Assembly (NCBI GenBank): GCA_963728355.1
Contig: CAVSJQ010000004.1
Coordinates: forward strand, 124,001-188,000
Source: Sva-07 sp963728355
GTDB lineage: Bacteria; Actinomycetota; Acidimicrobiia; Acidimicrobiales; Ilumatobacteraceae
DNA: 64,000 nucleotides
Reading direction: 5' to 3'
The number at the start of each line of letters is the position of its first letter. Position 1 is the first letter of the stretch. The translations under genes were made by a program, and so were the position numbers. Below the pieces are notes generated by a model. It was not told where the DNA came from, made no database searches, and worked only from the letters and a program-made list of their open reading frames with translations. Of this stretch, positions 7,868-16,900 are shown one piece after another.

Positions 7868-9106
7868 TCAGCCGTCCGGGAGTCGGCTCGACAGCACGCC
7901 GTCGGCCTCGAGCTGGTCCAGGCGGTCGTCGTCGTAGCCGAGCAGTTCGCCGAGGAGTGCCCGGTTGTCCTCGCCGCGGTACTTCGGCACCCCGGACACG
8001 CCGACGTCGGGCGAGGCGCTGAACCGCCAGGGAACGTTCGGCACGCGGATCGTGCCGCCGCCGCGGTCGTCGACCTCGACCACCGCGTGGCGCTCGCGCG
8101 CCCAGTCGGTGTCGGTCAGTTCGCCCGGTTGCCGCACGCGACCCACCGCGAGGCGGTGTTTCGAGAACTGCTCCTCGAACGTCGCCGCATCGGGAACGGA
8201 GGCGGCGTGGTCGCGGATGATCTCGCGCAGCGCATCGAAGTTCGCGAGCCGGCTGGCGACGTCGACGAAGCGGAGGTCGTCGGCGAGCTCGGGCCGGCCC
8301 ATCGCGGCGATGAAGAAGTCGAACGTGCCGCGTTCGGCGGGATGTCCGCTGACGACCAGCGACTCGCCGTTGGCGACGGTCAGCACGAGGTAGTCGCCGG
8401 GGCGGAAACTGCGGATCCACTGCGGGTCGTCGTGGCCGTCCCACAGCGAGTCGTGGAGGTGCTCGTTGACGTACAGCATCGTCTCGGCCATCGACACGTC
8501 GATCCACTGCCCCTCACCGGTGTGTTCGCGCTGATAGAGCGCAGCGAGGATCGCGGAGGCTGTCTCCAGCGACGTGTAGACGTCGGCGTGGCTGTGCGGG
8601 TCCTTGGCGAACTCACCGCCGCGGGCGTTGCCCTGCGACGCGATGATCCCCGACTCCGCCTCGACGACCGGTGCGTACGCGCGGCGTTTCACCCACGGGC
8701 CGGTCTGCCCGTACCCGGAGATCGAGGCGTAGATCAGGCGTGGGTTGCGCGAGCGCATCGTGTCGGCATCGAGGCCGAGACGGGCCATCACGCCGGGGCG
8801 GTAGTTCTCCACCAGGACGTCGGCATGGTCGCCGAGTTCGAGCAGGATCTCGACGCCCTCGGGCGTCGCCAGGTCGACGCTCAGGTTGCGCTTGCCGACG
8901 TTCTGCTGCACGAAGTAACTGGACAGGCCGTGCCGTCGCGGTGTGGCGAACCGGGTGAGATCGCCGGCGGGCGGTTCGATCTTGATCACGTCGGCGCCCA
9001 TGTCGGCCAGCATCCGGGTGCAATGGGGACCGGACAGCACCCGGCTGAGGTCGAGGACCCGGATCCCAGCGAGCGGTCGAGCTGTCGGCGAGAGCGTCGT
9101 CACCAC
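7868..9106 (-). CDS. CaiB/BaiF family (class III) CoA-transferase
   Basis: About 412 residues of a family III CoA-transferase, which moves CoA between acyl donors and acceptors by an aspartyl-CoA anhydride. Visible signatures are LSGPHCTRMLADMGADVIK near the N-terminus, ENYRPGVMARLGLD, SGYGQTGPW, and GEGQWIDVSMAE. The frame stays open upstream to 9247. I placed the start at GTG 9106, just before the conserved PLAGIRVLDLSRV segment, because the upstream residues are Arg-rich and run into the divergent SDR gene. The substrate is unknown; the neighbouring SDR would fit acyl-CoA or steroid-like degradation (inference). Confidence 0.85.
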   Translation of the reverse strand: MVTTLSPTARPLAGIRVLDLSRVLSGPHCTRMLADMGADVIKIEPPAGDLTRFATPRRHGLSSYFVQQNVGKRNLSVDLATPEGVEILLELGDHADVLVENYRPGVMARLGLDADTMRSRNPRLIYASISGYGQTGPWVKRRAYAPVVEAESGIIASQGNARGGEFAKDPHSHADVYTSLETASAILAALYQREHTGEGQWIDVSMAETMLYVNEHLHDSLWDGHDDPQWIRSFRPGDYLVLTVANGESLVVSGHPAERGTFDFFIAAMGRPELADDLRFVDVASRLANFDALREIIRDHAASVPDAATFEEQFSKHRLAVGRVRQPGELTDTDWARERHAVVEVDDRGGGTIRVPNVPWRFSASPDVGVSGVPKYRGEDNRALLGELLGYDDDRLDQLEADGVLSSRLPDG

Positions 9107-9201
9107 ACCATCGTGCCCGATGTGCGGCGTTCGCCACCGAACGGGACGGAGCCAGATGGACCGATCCGTCCCCGGCCGCAGTGGTCGGCCACACTGCTCG
9201 G

Positions 9202-10047
9202 ATGCCTGACGACGCAGTCGCTGCACCACTTGCCGGACAGGTCGCACTGATCACCGGCGGCGGTTCCGGGATCGGACTCGCCTGCGCTCGTGCGCTGGCA
9301 GCCGACGGTGCCGCCGTCGTGCTCGCCGCACGCAACGCTGAACGGCTGGCGGCGTCGGCCGACGATCTCCGTGCGGAGTTTCCCGGCCTCGACGTCGCGA
9401 CGGTCGCCTGCGACGTCACCGACGAGGCGAGCGTGGAGGCGGCGTGTGCGGCTGCGGCTGCACTCGGCCCGTTGACGATCGTCGTCGCGAACGCCGGGAC
9501 GGGATCGGCCGGGCCGTTCCACCTGACGACGCTGGACGACTGGAACGCGGTCGTCGCCACGAACCTCACCGGTGCATTCCTCACGATGAAGCACGCGGTC
9601 CCGCACCTCGCGGCCAGCGGCGGCGGTTCGATCGTGGCGATGTCGTCGATCGCTGCGGTGTCGACGCACCGCTACATGGCGCCCTACAACGTATCCAAGG
9701 CCGGCCTCGAGATGCTCGTGCGCCAGGTCGCCGACGAGCTGGGTTCGTCGGGCATCCGCGCGAACGCCGTGCGGCCGAGTCTGGTGCCGACCGACATCTC
9801 CGCCGGCCTCACGGGCGTGCCCGACATCGTGGACGACTACCTCGAGCAAATGCCGCTGCATCGCCTCGGCACGACCGACGACATCGCCTCGCTCGTGCGG
9901 TTCCTGGCCGGACCGGAGAGCTCGTGGATCACCGGCATGTGCATCAGTGCCGACGGCGGACATCACCTCCGGCGCGGACCGAACCTCCACGGTGTGATGG
10001 AGATGGTCTTCGGCGACCAGCTCGCCCCTCCCGGTCCGCCCAGCTGA
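9202..10047 (+). CDS. Short-chain dehydrogenase/reductase (SDR)
   Basis: 281 residues of a classical SDR using NAD(P)H. The nucleotide loop is TGGGSGIG (residues 18-25), an NAG strand motif follows (VVANAG), and the catalytic pair is Tyr162/Lys166 in YNVSK with the Ser in MSSIAAVS. The C-terminal ITGMCISADGGHH segment is the usual SDR end. ATG at 9202 fits the family's short N-terminus better than the GTG at 9181. The substrate is unknown. It is divergent from the CoA-transferase with about 95 bases between starts, so the two may share a regulatory region. Confidence 0.85.
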   Translation: MPDDAVAAPLAGQVALITGGGSGIGLACARALAADGAAVVLAARNAERLAASADDLRAEFPGLDVATVACDVTDEASVEAACAAAAALGPLTIVVANAGTGSAGPFHLTTLDDWNAVVATNLTGAFLTMKHAVPHLAASGGGSIVAMSSIAAVSTHRYMAPYNVSKAGLEMLVRQVADELGSSGIRANAVRPSLVPTDISAGLTGVPDIVDDYLEQMPLHRLGTTDDIASLVRFLAGPESSWITGMCISADGGHHLRRGPNLHGVMEMVFGDQLAPPGPPS

Positions 10048-10127
10048 CCGGCGAGCGCAGGGACGTGCCTGTCATTTCCGCTCGGTTGGGTCGGGTCCGG
10101 ACAGGCAGCGGACGTCGGACGCGTGGC

Positions 10128-10171
10128 GCGGACGGGCGTCATAGTGGAGTGCGGACGGGCGTCACGGTGGA
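10128..10171. repeat. 21-bp direct repeat upstream of the helicase gene
   Basis: Two imperfect copies (10128-10148 and 10151-10171) share GCGGACGGGCGTCA and end in GTGGA, with a period of 23 bases. They lie in the 245-base gap between the SDR and helicase genes and could be paired binding sites for a regulator of the helicase. The rest of the gap (10172-10292) would form a long leader. Confidence 0.5.
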
Positions 10172-10292
10172 AACGGCGGCGACGCCGGTACGGTTACGGG
10201 CTGGCGCTGGTCGAGATCCGACCAGTGAGCGCACTCGGATTCTTTGTTGCTCCGGTCTTGCGCTGTTGAGCTACATAGAGGAGTCCCCCCAA

Positions 10293-11858
10293 ATGACCGT
10301 CATCGACGACGCCCCGCGCGTCACGTCCCCCGACGCTGCCGATGCAGCGATTGCCTTCCGCGACCTCGGCCTGCCCGATGCGATCGTGCGCCGCCTGGAG
10401 AGCCAGGGCAAGCACGACGCCTTCCCGATCCAGGCCGCGGTCATCCCCGACGCACTCGCCGGTCGCGACGTCGCCGGCCGTGCGCCGACCGGTTCCGGCA
10501 AGACCCTCGGCTTCGGGCTGCCGCTCGTCGCCGGGCTCACCGACGCCCGCCCGAAGCGCCCCGTCGCACTCGTGCTCGCACCGACCCGCGAGCTCGCCGA
10601 GCAGATCATGGCCGAGCTCACCCCCTTCGCGAAGGCCGCCGGTCACGACGCCGCCTCGATCTACGGCGGTGTCGGCTACGGCGGCCAGCGCAAGGCGCTC
10701 GACCGCGGTGTCGAACTCGTCGTGGCCTGTCCCGGCCGCCTCGAGGATTTGATCCAGATGCGAGCGATCGACCTGCGCGACGTCACCACCGTGGTGATCG
10801 ACGAGGCCGACCAGATGGCCGACATGGGCTTCCTGCCCGCCGTCCGCCGCATCGTCGAGCAGACCGGCTCCAACCGGCAGGTGCTGCTGTTCTCGGCCAC
10901 CCTCGACGGTCCGGTGGCCAAGCTCGTCGCCGACTTCCAGCACAACCCGGTTCGCCACGAGGTCGGCCCGAAGGGCCCCGACGTGCACGCCGCGAAGCAT
11001 CACTTCTGGCTGGTCGACCGCGAGGAGCGCGTGTCCACCACCGCCGACGTCATCCAGCGGCTCGGGTCGACGATCGTGTTCACCCGGACCCGTCACGGCG
11101 CCGACCGGCTCGCCAAGCAGCTCGGTCGCAACGGCGTGACCGCGGAGCCGATCCACGGCGGCCGCAGCCAGGGCCAGCGTGACCGCGCCCTCGCATCGTT
11201 CAAGAAGGGCCAGGCATCAGCCCTGATCGCCACCGACGTCGCCGCTCGCGGCATCCACGTCAACGGCGTCAACGCGGTCGTCCACTACGACCCGCCGGCC
11301 GAGGATTCGACCTACCTGCACCGCTCGGGCCGCACCGCCCGCGCCGGCGCGACCGGCACCGTGGTGTCGCTGCTCGATCACAGCCAGAAGAAGGACGCGC
11401 TCAAGATGCAGCGCGGTATCGGCATCGACGAGCCGGTCACCAAGGCCGCCGTGCACACGCTGGTCATCCATCCCGCACCCGAGGTGGCTCACACGGCGCG
11501 CACCGAGCGTGTCGATGCCGAGCATCGCGTCACTCGCCTTCCCCGCAACGACGAGTCGGCCACTCGACCGGCGCCGAAGCAGCAACGCCCCGAGCAGCGC
11601 ACCGCAGCGCCGACCGGCCGTCCCGTGCCCACCGGTGACCCCGGCGATGCCAAGGGATCGGTCAAGTTCTTCAACTCCGGTCGCGGCTACGGCTTCATCA
11701 CGCCCGACAACGGCGACAAGGACCTGTTCGTGCACTTCTCGGCGATCCTCAACGATGGTTTCAAGACCCTCGACAACGGCGCCCGCGTCGATTTCGAGGT
11801 CCGCGAGGGACGCAACGGGTACGAAGCGTTCGACGTCCGCGTCGTTCCCTTCAACTGA
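10293..11858 (+). CDS. DEAD-box RNA helicase fused to a C-terminal cold-shock domain
   Basis: A 521-residue fusion. Helicase motifs run in order: Q motif (FPIQAAVIP), motif I APTGSGKT (64-71), PTRELAEQI, DEAD (in VVIDEADQM), SAT, TDVAARG, and HRSGRTARAG. After a Pro/Arg-rich linker (about 395-450) comes a complete cold-shock domain from residue 455 (GSVKFFNSGRGYGFI, then DLFVHFSAI), carrying the RNP1 and RNP2 nucleic-acid-binding motifs. The likely role is RNA unwinding in translation or decay at low temperature, with the cold-shock domain aiding single-strand binding. The start ATG at 10293 follows AGAGGAG; the frame stays open far upstream but that part lies in the SDR gene. Confidence 0.9.
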   Translation: MTVIDDAPRVTSPDAADAAIAFRDLGLPDAIVRRLESQGKHDAFPIQAAVIPDALAGRDVAGRAPTGSGKTLGFGLPLVAGLTDARPKRPVALVLAPTRELAEQIMAELTPFAKAAGHDAASIYGGVGYGGQRKALDRGVELVVACPGRLEDLIQMRAIDLRDVTTVVIDEADQMADMGFLPAVRRIVEQTGSNRQVLLFSATLDGPVAKLVADFQHNPVRHEVGPKGPDVHAAKHHFWLVDREERVSTTADVIQRLGSTIVFTRTRHGADRLAKQLGRNGVTAEPIHGGRSQGQRDRALASFKKGQASALIATDVAARGIHVNGVNAVVHYDPPAEDSTYLHRSGRTARAGATGTVVSLLDHSQKKDALKMQRGIGIDEPVTKAAVHTLVIHPAPEVAHTARTERVDAEHRVTRLPRNDESATRPAPKQQRPEQRTAAPTGRPVPTGDPGDAKGSVKFFNSGRGYGFITPDNGDKDLFVHFSAILNDGFKTLDNGARVDFEVREGRNGYEAFDVRVVPFN

Positions 11859-11895
11859 GCACCCGTCAACTGAGCACCCGTCAACTGAGCACCCG
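11851..11895. repeat. Tandem 15-bp repeat, three copies, spanning the helicase stop codon
   Basis: Three perfect copies of TCAACTGAGCACCCG. The first contains the TGA stop of the helicase (11856-11858), and the copies after it repeat the stop in frame. It sits in the short convergent gap before the MFS gene. Confidence 0.9.
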
Positions 11896-11911
11896 TTCGG
11901 CTGACCGCTCG

Positions 11912-13300
11912 TCAACCGACAGCCTCGGCCGGCGTCGGCGGTACGACCTCGACCTGACGGGCATCGCCCGTAGGTCGGGGCACGTCGAGTTGGCGCAGCG
12001 ATGCGCTCGACCTGGCCATGATCGCGAGGGTTGCGAGGGCACCGCCGACGAGGATCATCACGAGCGCGGCGCCCCGTCCGTCGCCGGTGGCGAGCACCCG
12101 TCCCACCGTTCCGTGCAGCGCGCCGTCGGACGACATGGCGGGCTCCGCGACGGCGGAGATGCCGACACCGGCGACGACCGCACCGAGCGGATCGAGCGCC
12201 CGGCCGATGCCGCCCCGGAGTGCGAACATCCGACCGAGCATCGCGGCGGGCACCCGTTCGTGCAGCATGGTCGTCGACGCGGAGCTCAGCACCGGCACGC
12301 CGGCGAGTGCGATCGCCGTGCCCAGGGCCACGACGGCCAGTGACGGCCGCAGCCCGCAGACGGCGCACCCCACCGCCAGCATCAACATCCCGAACGTGAG
12401 GGCCGGCACCCTCCGCTCGGCCAGTCCACGTCGACCGATCACGATGCCGGCGACCAGCATGGCGACACCGCCGACGGCCAGGGGCAGGCCGGCCCATTGC
12501 TCGTCGATCGTCGCCACGACGGCCACCAGCGCCACGTTGAAGAAGCCCAGGCACAGGTTCACCGTCGCCGTCAACGCCATCAGCGCCGCGATGCCTCGGC
12601 CCGATCGTCGCAGCCAGTCGAAGACCGGCGTCCAGCCCGCCACCGTTGTCTCGCTGTCGGCCTGCTCCACATCGGCGCCGTCTGCGACGAATGCGGCAGT
12701 GCCGCGACCGGGTCGGTGCCCGAACGGCGTCAGTGCGGTGACCGCGACGGCGACGGCGAACGTCACTGCATCGACGATCAGGACTGCGGTGATCCCCCAG
12801 CGCGCGACGAGGAACGTGGCGATCACGGGAGCGACCACGATGCCGCCGGCCGGACCGATCTGGGCGAATCCGTTGGCGCGGTCGAGTTGGTCGTCGTCGA
12901 CCAGCGATGGCACCGCAGCCTGCGCGGCCGGCATCTGGATGGCCGTACCGACCCCACCGATGACCGCTGCGATGACGAGATGCCAGGTCTCGAGTCTGCC
13001 TCCCAGCGCGAACGCCAAGGCCGTGAGCGTGCCGACGGCCGCGACCGAGTCGCCGGCGATCATCACGGCCCGCCGGTCGAACCGGTCGATCCGCCCGAGC
13101 AATGGTGCGAGCACGACGAACGGCAGGCCGGCGGCGGCCATCAGCACCCCCAGCCACAGCGCATTGCCGGACTCGAGGAAGACGTACACGGCCATGCCGA
13201 CGCCGGCGACGGCGCTGCCGAGCGTCGACACCGTCTGGGCTGACCAGATCCGCCAGAAGGTGGCACCGAGTGGTCGAGGAGTGGGTTGGTCATGGCTCAT
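11912..13300 (-). CDS. MFS transporter (probable drug/siderophore exporter type)
   Basis: About 462 residues with twelve predicted hydrophobic segments and a cytoplasmic loop near the middle. The N-terminus (FWRIWSAQTVSTLGSAV) and the first intracellular loop (LLGRIDRFDRRAVMIAGD) match the MFS_3/EntS-like exporters. It probably exports a small molecule across the inner membrane. Two starts are possible, ATG 13309 and ATG 13300. I prefer 13300, because 13309 lies on the edge of a palindromic operator. It is divergent from the ArsR-type regulator at 13361, which probably represses it. Confidence 0.8.
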   Translation of the reverse strand: MSHDQPTPRPLGATFWRIWSAQTVSTLGSAVAGVGMAVYVFLESGNALWLGVLMAAAGLPFVVLAPLLGRIDRFDRRAVMIAGDSVAAVGTLTALAFALGGRLETWHLVIAAVIGGVGTAIQMPAAQAAVPSLVDDDQLDRANGFAQIGPAGGIVVAPVIATFLVARWGITAVLIVDAVTFAVAVAVTALTPFGHRPGRGTAAFVADGADVEQADSETTVAGWTPVFDWLRRSGRGIAALMALTATVNLCLGFFNVALVAVVATIDEQWAGLPLAVGGVAMLVAGIVIGRRGLAERRVPALTFGMLMLAVGCAVCGLRPSLAVVALGTAIALAGVPVLSSASTTMLHERVPAAMLGRMFALRGGIGRALDPLGAVVAGVGISAVAEPAMSSDGALHGTVGRVLATGDGRGAALVMILVGGALATLAIMARSSASLRQLDVPRPTGDARQVEVVPPTPAEAVG

Positions 13301-13308
13301 GACGATCA

Positions 13309-13323
13309 TTCAAACAGTTTGAA
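13309..13323. promoter_or_regulatory. Palindromic operator 1 for the ArsR-type regulator
   Basis: TTCAAACAGTTTGAA is a perfect palindrome about a central A. It lies directly before the MFS start codon and shares TTGAA half-sites with operator 2. The 37-base gap to the ArsR-type start makes it a likely binding site for that regulator (inference). Confidence 0.6.
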
Positions 13324-13330
13324 CAAGAAT

Positions 13331-13347
13331 GTTCAAGTGATTTGAAC
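13331..13347. promoter_or_regulatory. Palindromic operator 2 for the ArsR-type regulator
   Basis: GTTCAA and TTGAAC arms separated by five bases (GTGAT). Same half-site as operator 1, with the centres 23 bases apart, about two helical turns. Two sites between divergent genes suggest repression of both the exporter and the regulator. Confidence 0.6.
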
Positions 13348-13360
13348 GTAGACTTCGGTA

Positions 13361-13984
13361 GTGATCGACGAGTCGGACGACACGGGTGGCTGGACCGATC
13401 TCACCGATGGCGCACCGCTGCCGGCAGTCGTCGAGCTGGAGTCGACCGATCCGCTCGACGAGCTGGTGCACCGCGTCCGGGGCCCACTGCTCCGACACCT
13501 CCGCACGCCGCACAGCGCCGCCGAACTCGCCGCCGAACTCGACGTCCCGGTCACGCGCCTCTACCACCACCTCAAGGTGCTGGAGTCGGCCGGTCTGATC
13601 GAGGTGGTGGCGACGCGCCGCGTCGGCGCCGCCCTCGAGCGCCGCTACCGCACCGTGGCCCGGAGTTTCCAGGTGGGCCCTGACGCCGTGCGCGACACCC
13701 AGGACCTCGCTCGGTCGCTGGCCTCGGTCATGGACGCAACCCGTGCCGACCTCGTCGGAGCCGTCGAGAGCGGCGTCGTCGACGATGTCGCGGTGTGGTC
13801 GCTGCGCCTTCGTCTCGTCGAACAGGATCGTCTCGAACTGGTCCACCGGCTCGACGACCTGTTCGCCGAATTCCGGGGTCGCGCGGCGGCGTCGCCCGAC
13901 GCAGAGGAGTCGGCGATGTTCGCGATCTCGTTCCCGACCGAGAATCCGACAGCACCGAGCGAGTCGGACCCGCCGCAAAAGTAG
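13361..13984 (+). CDS. ArsR-type winged-helix transcriptional regulator
   Basis: 207 residues. The winged helix-turn-helix spans about residues 25-90, with the recognition region VTRLYHHLKVLESAGLIEV and a wing (RRVGAALERRY). The layout (HTH then a long helical tail with no metal-binding Cys motif) resembles ArsR/HTH_20 regulators that sense organic ligands. The start is GTG at 13361. It is divergent from the MFS exporter, and the gap holds two palindromes with a shared half-site, so it probably controls the exporter and itself. The ligand is unknown. Confidence 0.8.
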   Translation: MIDESDDTGGWTDLTDGAPLPAVVELESTDPLDELVHRVRGPLLRHLRTPHSAAELAAELDVPVTRLYHHLKVLESAGLIEVVATRRVGAALERRYRTVARSFQVGPDAVRDTQDLARSLASVMDATRADLVGAVESGVVDDVAVWSLRLRLVEQDRLELVHRLDDLFAEFRGRAAASPDAEESAMFAISFPTENPTAPSESDPPQK

Positions 13985-13993
13985 GGTCGCGGC

Positions 13994-16900
13994 GTGCACG
14001 CCAATCGTGACCTCGTCGAGAAGCGGATCCAGCGCGAACTGTGGGAGCGGGTGCTCCCGCTCGTGCACCGGCACCAACGCCCGCTGGCGATCGACGCCGG
14101 TCCCGACCCGGATCATCTGGAGCCGTTCGAGGCCGGCTCGTCGTGGGGGGCGCCGTGGGCGACGACGTGGTTCCGTCTCACCGGTGAGATCCCCGCCGAC
14201 TGGGTCGGTGGTCGCGTCGAGGCGGTGATCGACCTCGGGTTCCACCAGCGCGCTGCTGGGTTCCAGTGCGAGGGCATGGTCGTCGACCTGCGCAGAGACG
14301 GGACGTTCATGCCGTTGCAGGGCATCCACCCCCGCCGCACGAACTACCGGGTCGATGCCGTCGCCGGCCCGGTCACCCTGCACGTCGAGGCGGCGTCGAA
14401 CCCGATGTTCCCGCAGTTCACGCCCTCGCCACTCGGCTCGCCCGACACCGCCGGCGACCGCCTGCTCTACCGGTTCCGACGGGCGTCGCTGGTGGTCGTC
14501 GACGCCGACGCCGAGGCCCTCGCCTACGACATCGAGGTGCTGGACGGCGTGATGCGTTCACTCGCCGTCGACGACCCCCGTCGCGCCCGGCTGCTGCGCA
14601 TTCTCGCCGACACGCTCGACCGCATCCCCGACGTGACCGCCGCCCGTCGCGTGATCGCTCCCGCGATGGCGGAGGACTTCGGTGACGCGGTGCGCCATCG
14701 CGCCGTTGCGGTGGGACACGCCCACATCGACACCGCCTGGCTGTGGCCGATGAGCGAGACGCGGCGGAAATGCACACGCACGTTCGCGTCGGCGGCCGCG
14801 CTGATGGACGACTACCCGGAGTACGTGTTCGCCGCGTCGTCAGCCCAGCACTACACGTGGATCGAGGAGGACCACCCAGAGCTCTTCGCGCGGGTCGCCG
14901 AGCGCGTCGAGCGCGGGCAGTGGGTGCCGGTCGGCGGGATGTGGGTCGAGGCCGACATGAACCTGCCCTCCGGCGAGAGCCTCGTGCGCCAGATCGTGTT
15001 CGGTCAGCGGTACTTCGAGGCGACGTTCGGCCGTCGCTGTACCGAGGTCTGGATCCCTGACGTGTTCGGCTATCCGGCCGGCCTCCCCCAGGTGTTCGCC
15101 GCCGGCGGCATGCGCAGATTCGTCACCCAGAAGCTGAGCTGGAACAAGCAGAACACGTTCCCCCACAGCACGTTCTGGTGGGAGGGGCTCGACGGCTCAC
15201 GCGTGCTCACCCACTTCCCGCCGGTCGACACGTACAACGCCGAGATCACGCCCGAGGAGTTCGCCTTCTCGATCACCAACTTCAAGGACCACGGGTGGAG
15301 CACCGACTCGCTGATGCCGTTCGGGCACGGCGACGGCGGCGGCGGCCCGACCCGTGAGATGTTGGAACGGGCACGTCGCCTCGCTCACATCGACTCGCGT
15401 GCGACGCTCGAGGTCGGGGCGCCCGAGGTGATGTTCGAGCGGATCGAACGCGATGTCGACCGAGGTGCATCGACGCCGGTGTGGCGGGGCGAGCTCTACT
15501 TCGAGACCCATCGCGGCACCCTCACCAGCCAGATCGCCACCAAGCTCGGCAACCGTCGGTGCGAGCGGCTGCTCGTCGAGGCCGAGCTGTGGGCCGCCAC
15601 GCTCGGACGCGACGCCGACGTGGACGATCTCTGGAAGCAGGTGCTGACCCAGCAGTTCCACGACATCCTTCCTGGCTCGTCGATCGCCTGGGTCCACGCC
15701 GACGCCGAGGGGGTGTTCGCCCGAGTGTCCGCCGAGCTGGAGGAGCGGATCGCCGCGTTGCTCGGCGATGCCGTGGCGCCGGGGCACTGGCTCGCCAACC
15801 CGTCCGACGCTCCCGTCGACGGCGTCGTCGTGCTCGATGCTCCGACCGGGGCGGCCTCCGACGTCGCCTCCCACCTCGCCGCACTCGGCGCCGAGCACGG
15901 CCAGACGTTGGCCGACGGACGGACCGCCGTGCGTGTCGTCGTGCCGCCGCTCGCCGTTGCGCCGCTCGACGCGCGCCCGGTCGACGACCGCGTGGTCATG
16001 TCGGACTCCTCGATGACCAACGGTCACCTCGCGGTTCGCTGGGATGCGCTCGGCAACATCACCTCGATCATCGACCTGGCCAACGCCCGCGAGATCGTGC
16101 CCGCCGGCGAGATCGCTGCCGCACTGGAACTCGCCGTCGACCAACCGGTCGAATACGACGCCTGGGACCTCGAATCGTGGACCCGCTCGGGCGGCCGTCC
16201 GCTGACCGGCCCCGGCCTCGCCGACGGTGACGCGGTCGAGGTGTCGATCCTCGACCACGGCCCACTGGTCGGACAGCTCCGTGTCACGCGCGCGTTCGGG
16301 CCGTCACGTTCGTCGGTGACCTACGAGCTGCGCGCCGGCAGTCCGCAACTGCTGGTGCACGTGGAACTCGACTGGCACCACGACGAGCACCTGCTCTCGA
16401 TGTCGTTCCCGCTCGACGTGCGCAGCGACGTCGCGATGTGCGACATCCAGTTCGGTGTCGTTGCGCGCCCGACGCATCCGTCGAGCCCGTGGGACGCCGC
16501 CAAGTTCGAAGTCTGCGCCCACCGGTTCGTCGACGTCGCCGAACCCGACTTCGGTGTCGCCGTCCTCAACGCCGGCCGCTACGGCCACGGCGTGTTCGAC
16601 GGTGGCGTGCGCGTCAGCCTGGCAAAGGCGGCCAGGTATCCCGACCCGCACGCCGATCGGGGCCATCACGAGGTGACGTTGGCGATCCGTCCGCACGGCC
16701 GCGGACTCGCCGAGGTGCGTGACAGCGCCGCCCGGTTGAACGCCCCGCTGCGCGTCGTCAGCAACGGACGCGGCACGTCTCCGGCCCCTCCGATCGTCGA
16801 GATCACCGGACCCGACGGCGGCGTGGCAGCCGGGGTCGAGGTCGATGCCGTCAAGCTGGCCGACGACGGCTCCCGTGACCTGATCGTGCGCGTCCACGAA

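Noticed and set aside
9444..10292. An open extension upstream of the helicase start
   Set aside because: It lies mostly inside the SDR gene in another frame; ATG 10293 has a proper ribosome-binding site and starts the conserved protein.
11217..13157. A 646-codon minus-strand frame across the helicase end and MFS gene
   Set aside because: It is Arg/Gly-rich, overlaps two clear genes in other frames and crosses the tandem repeat; a shadow frame.
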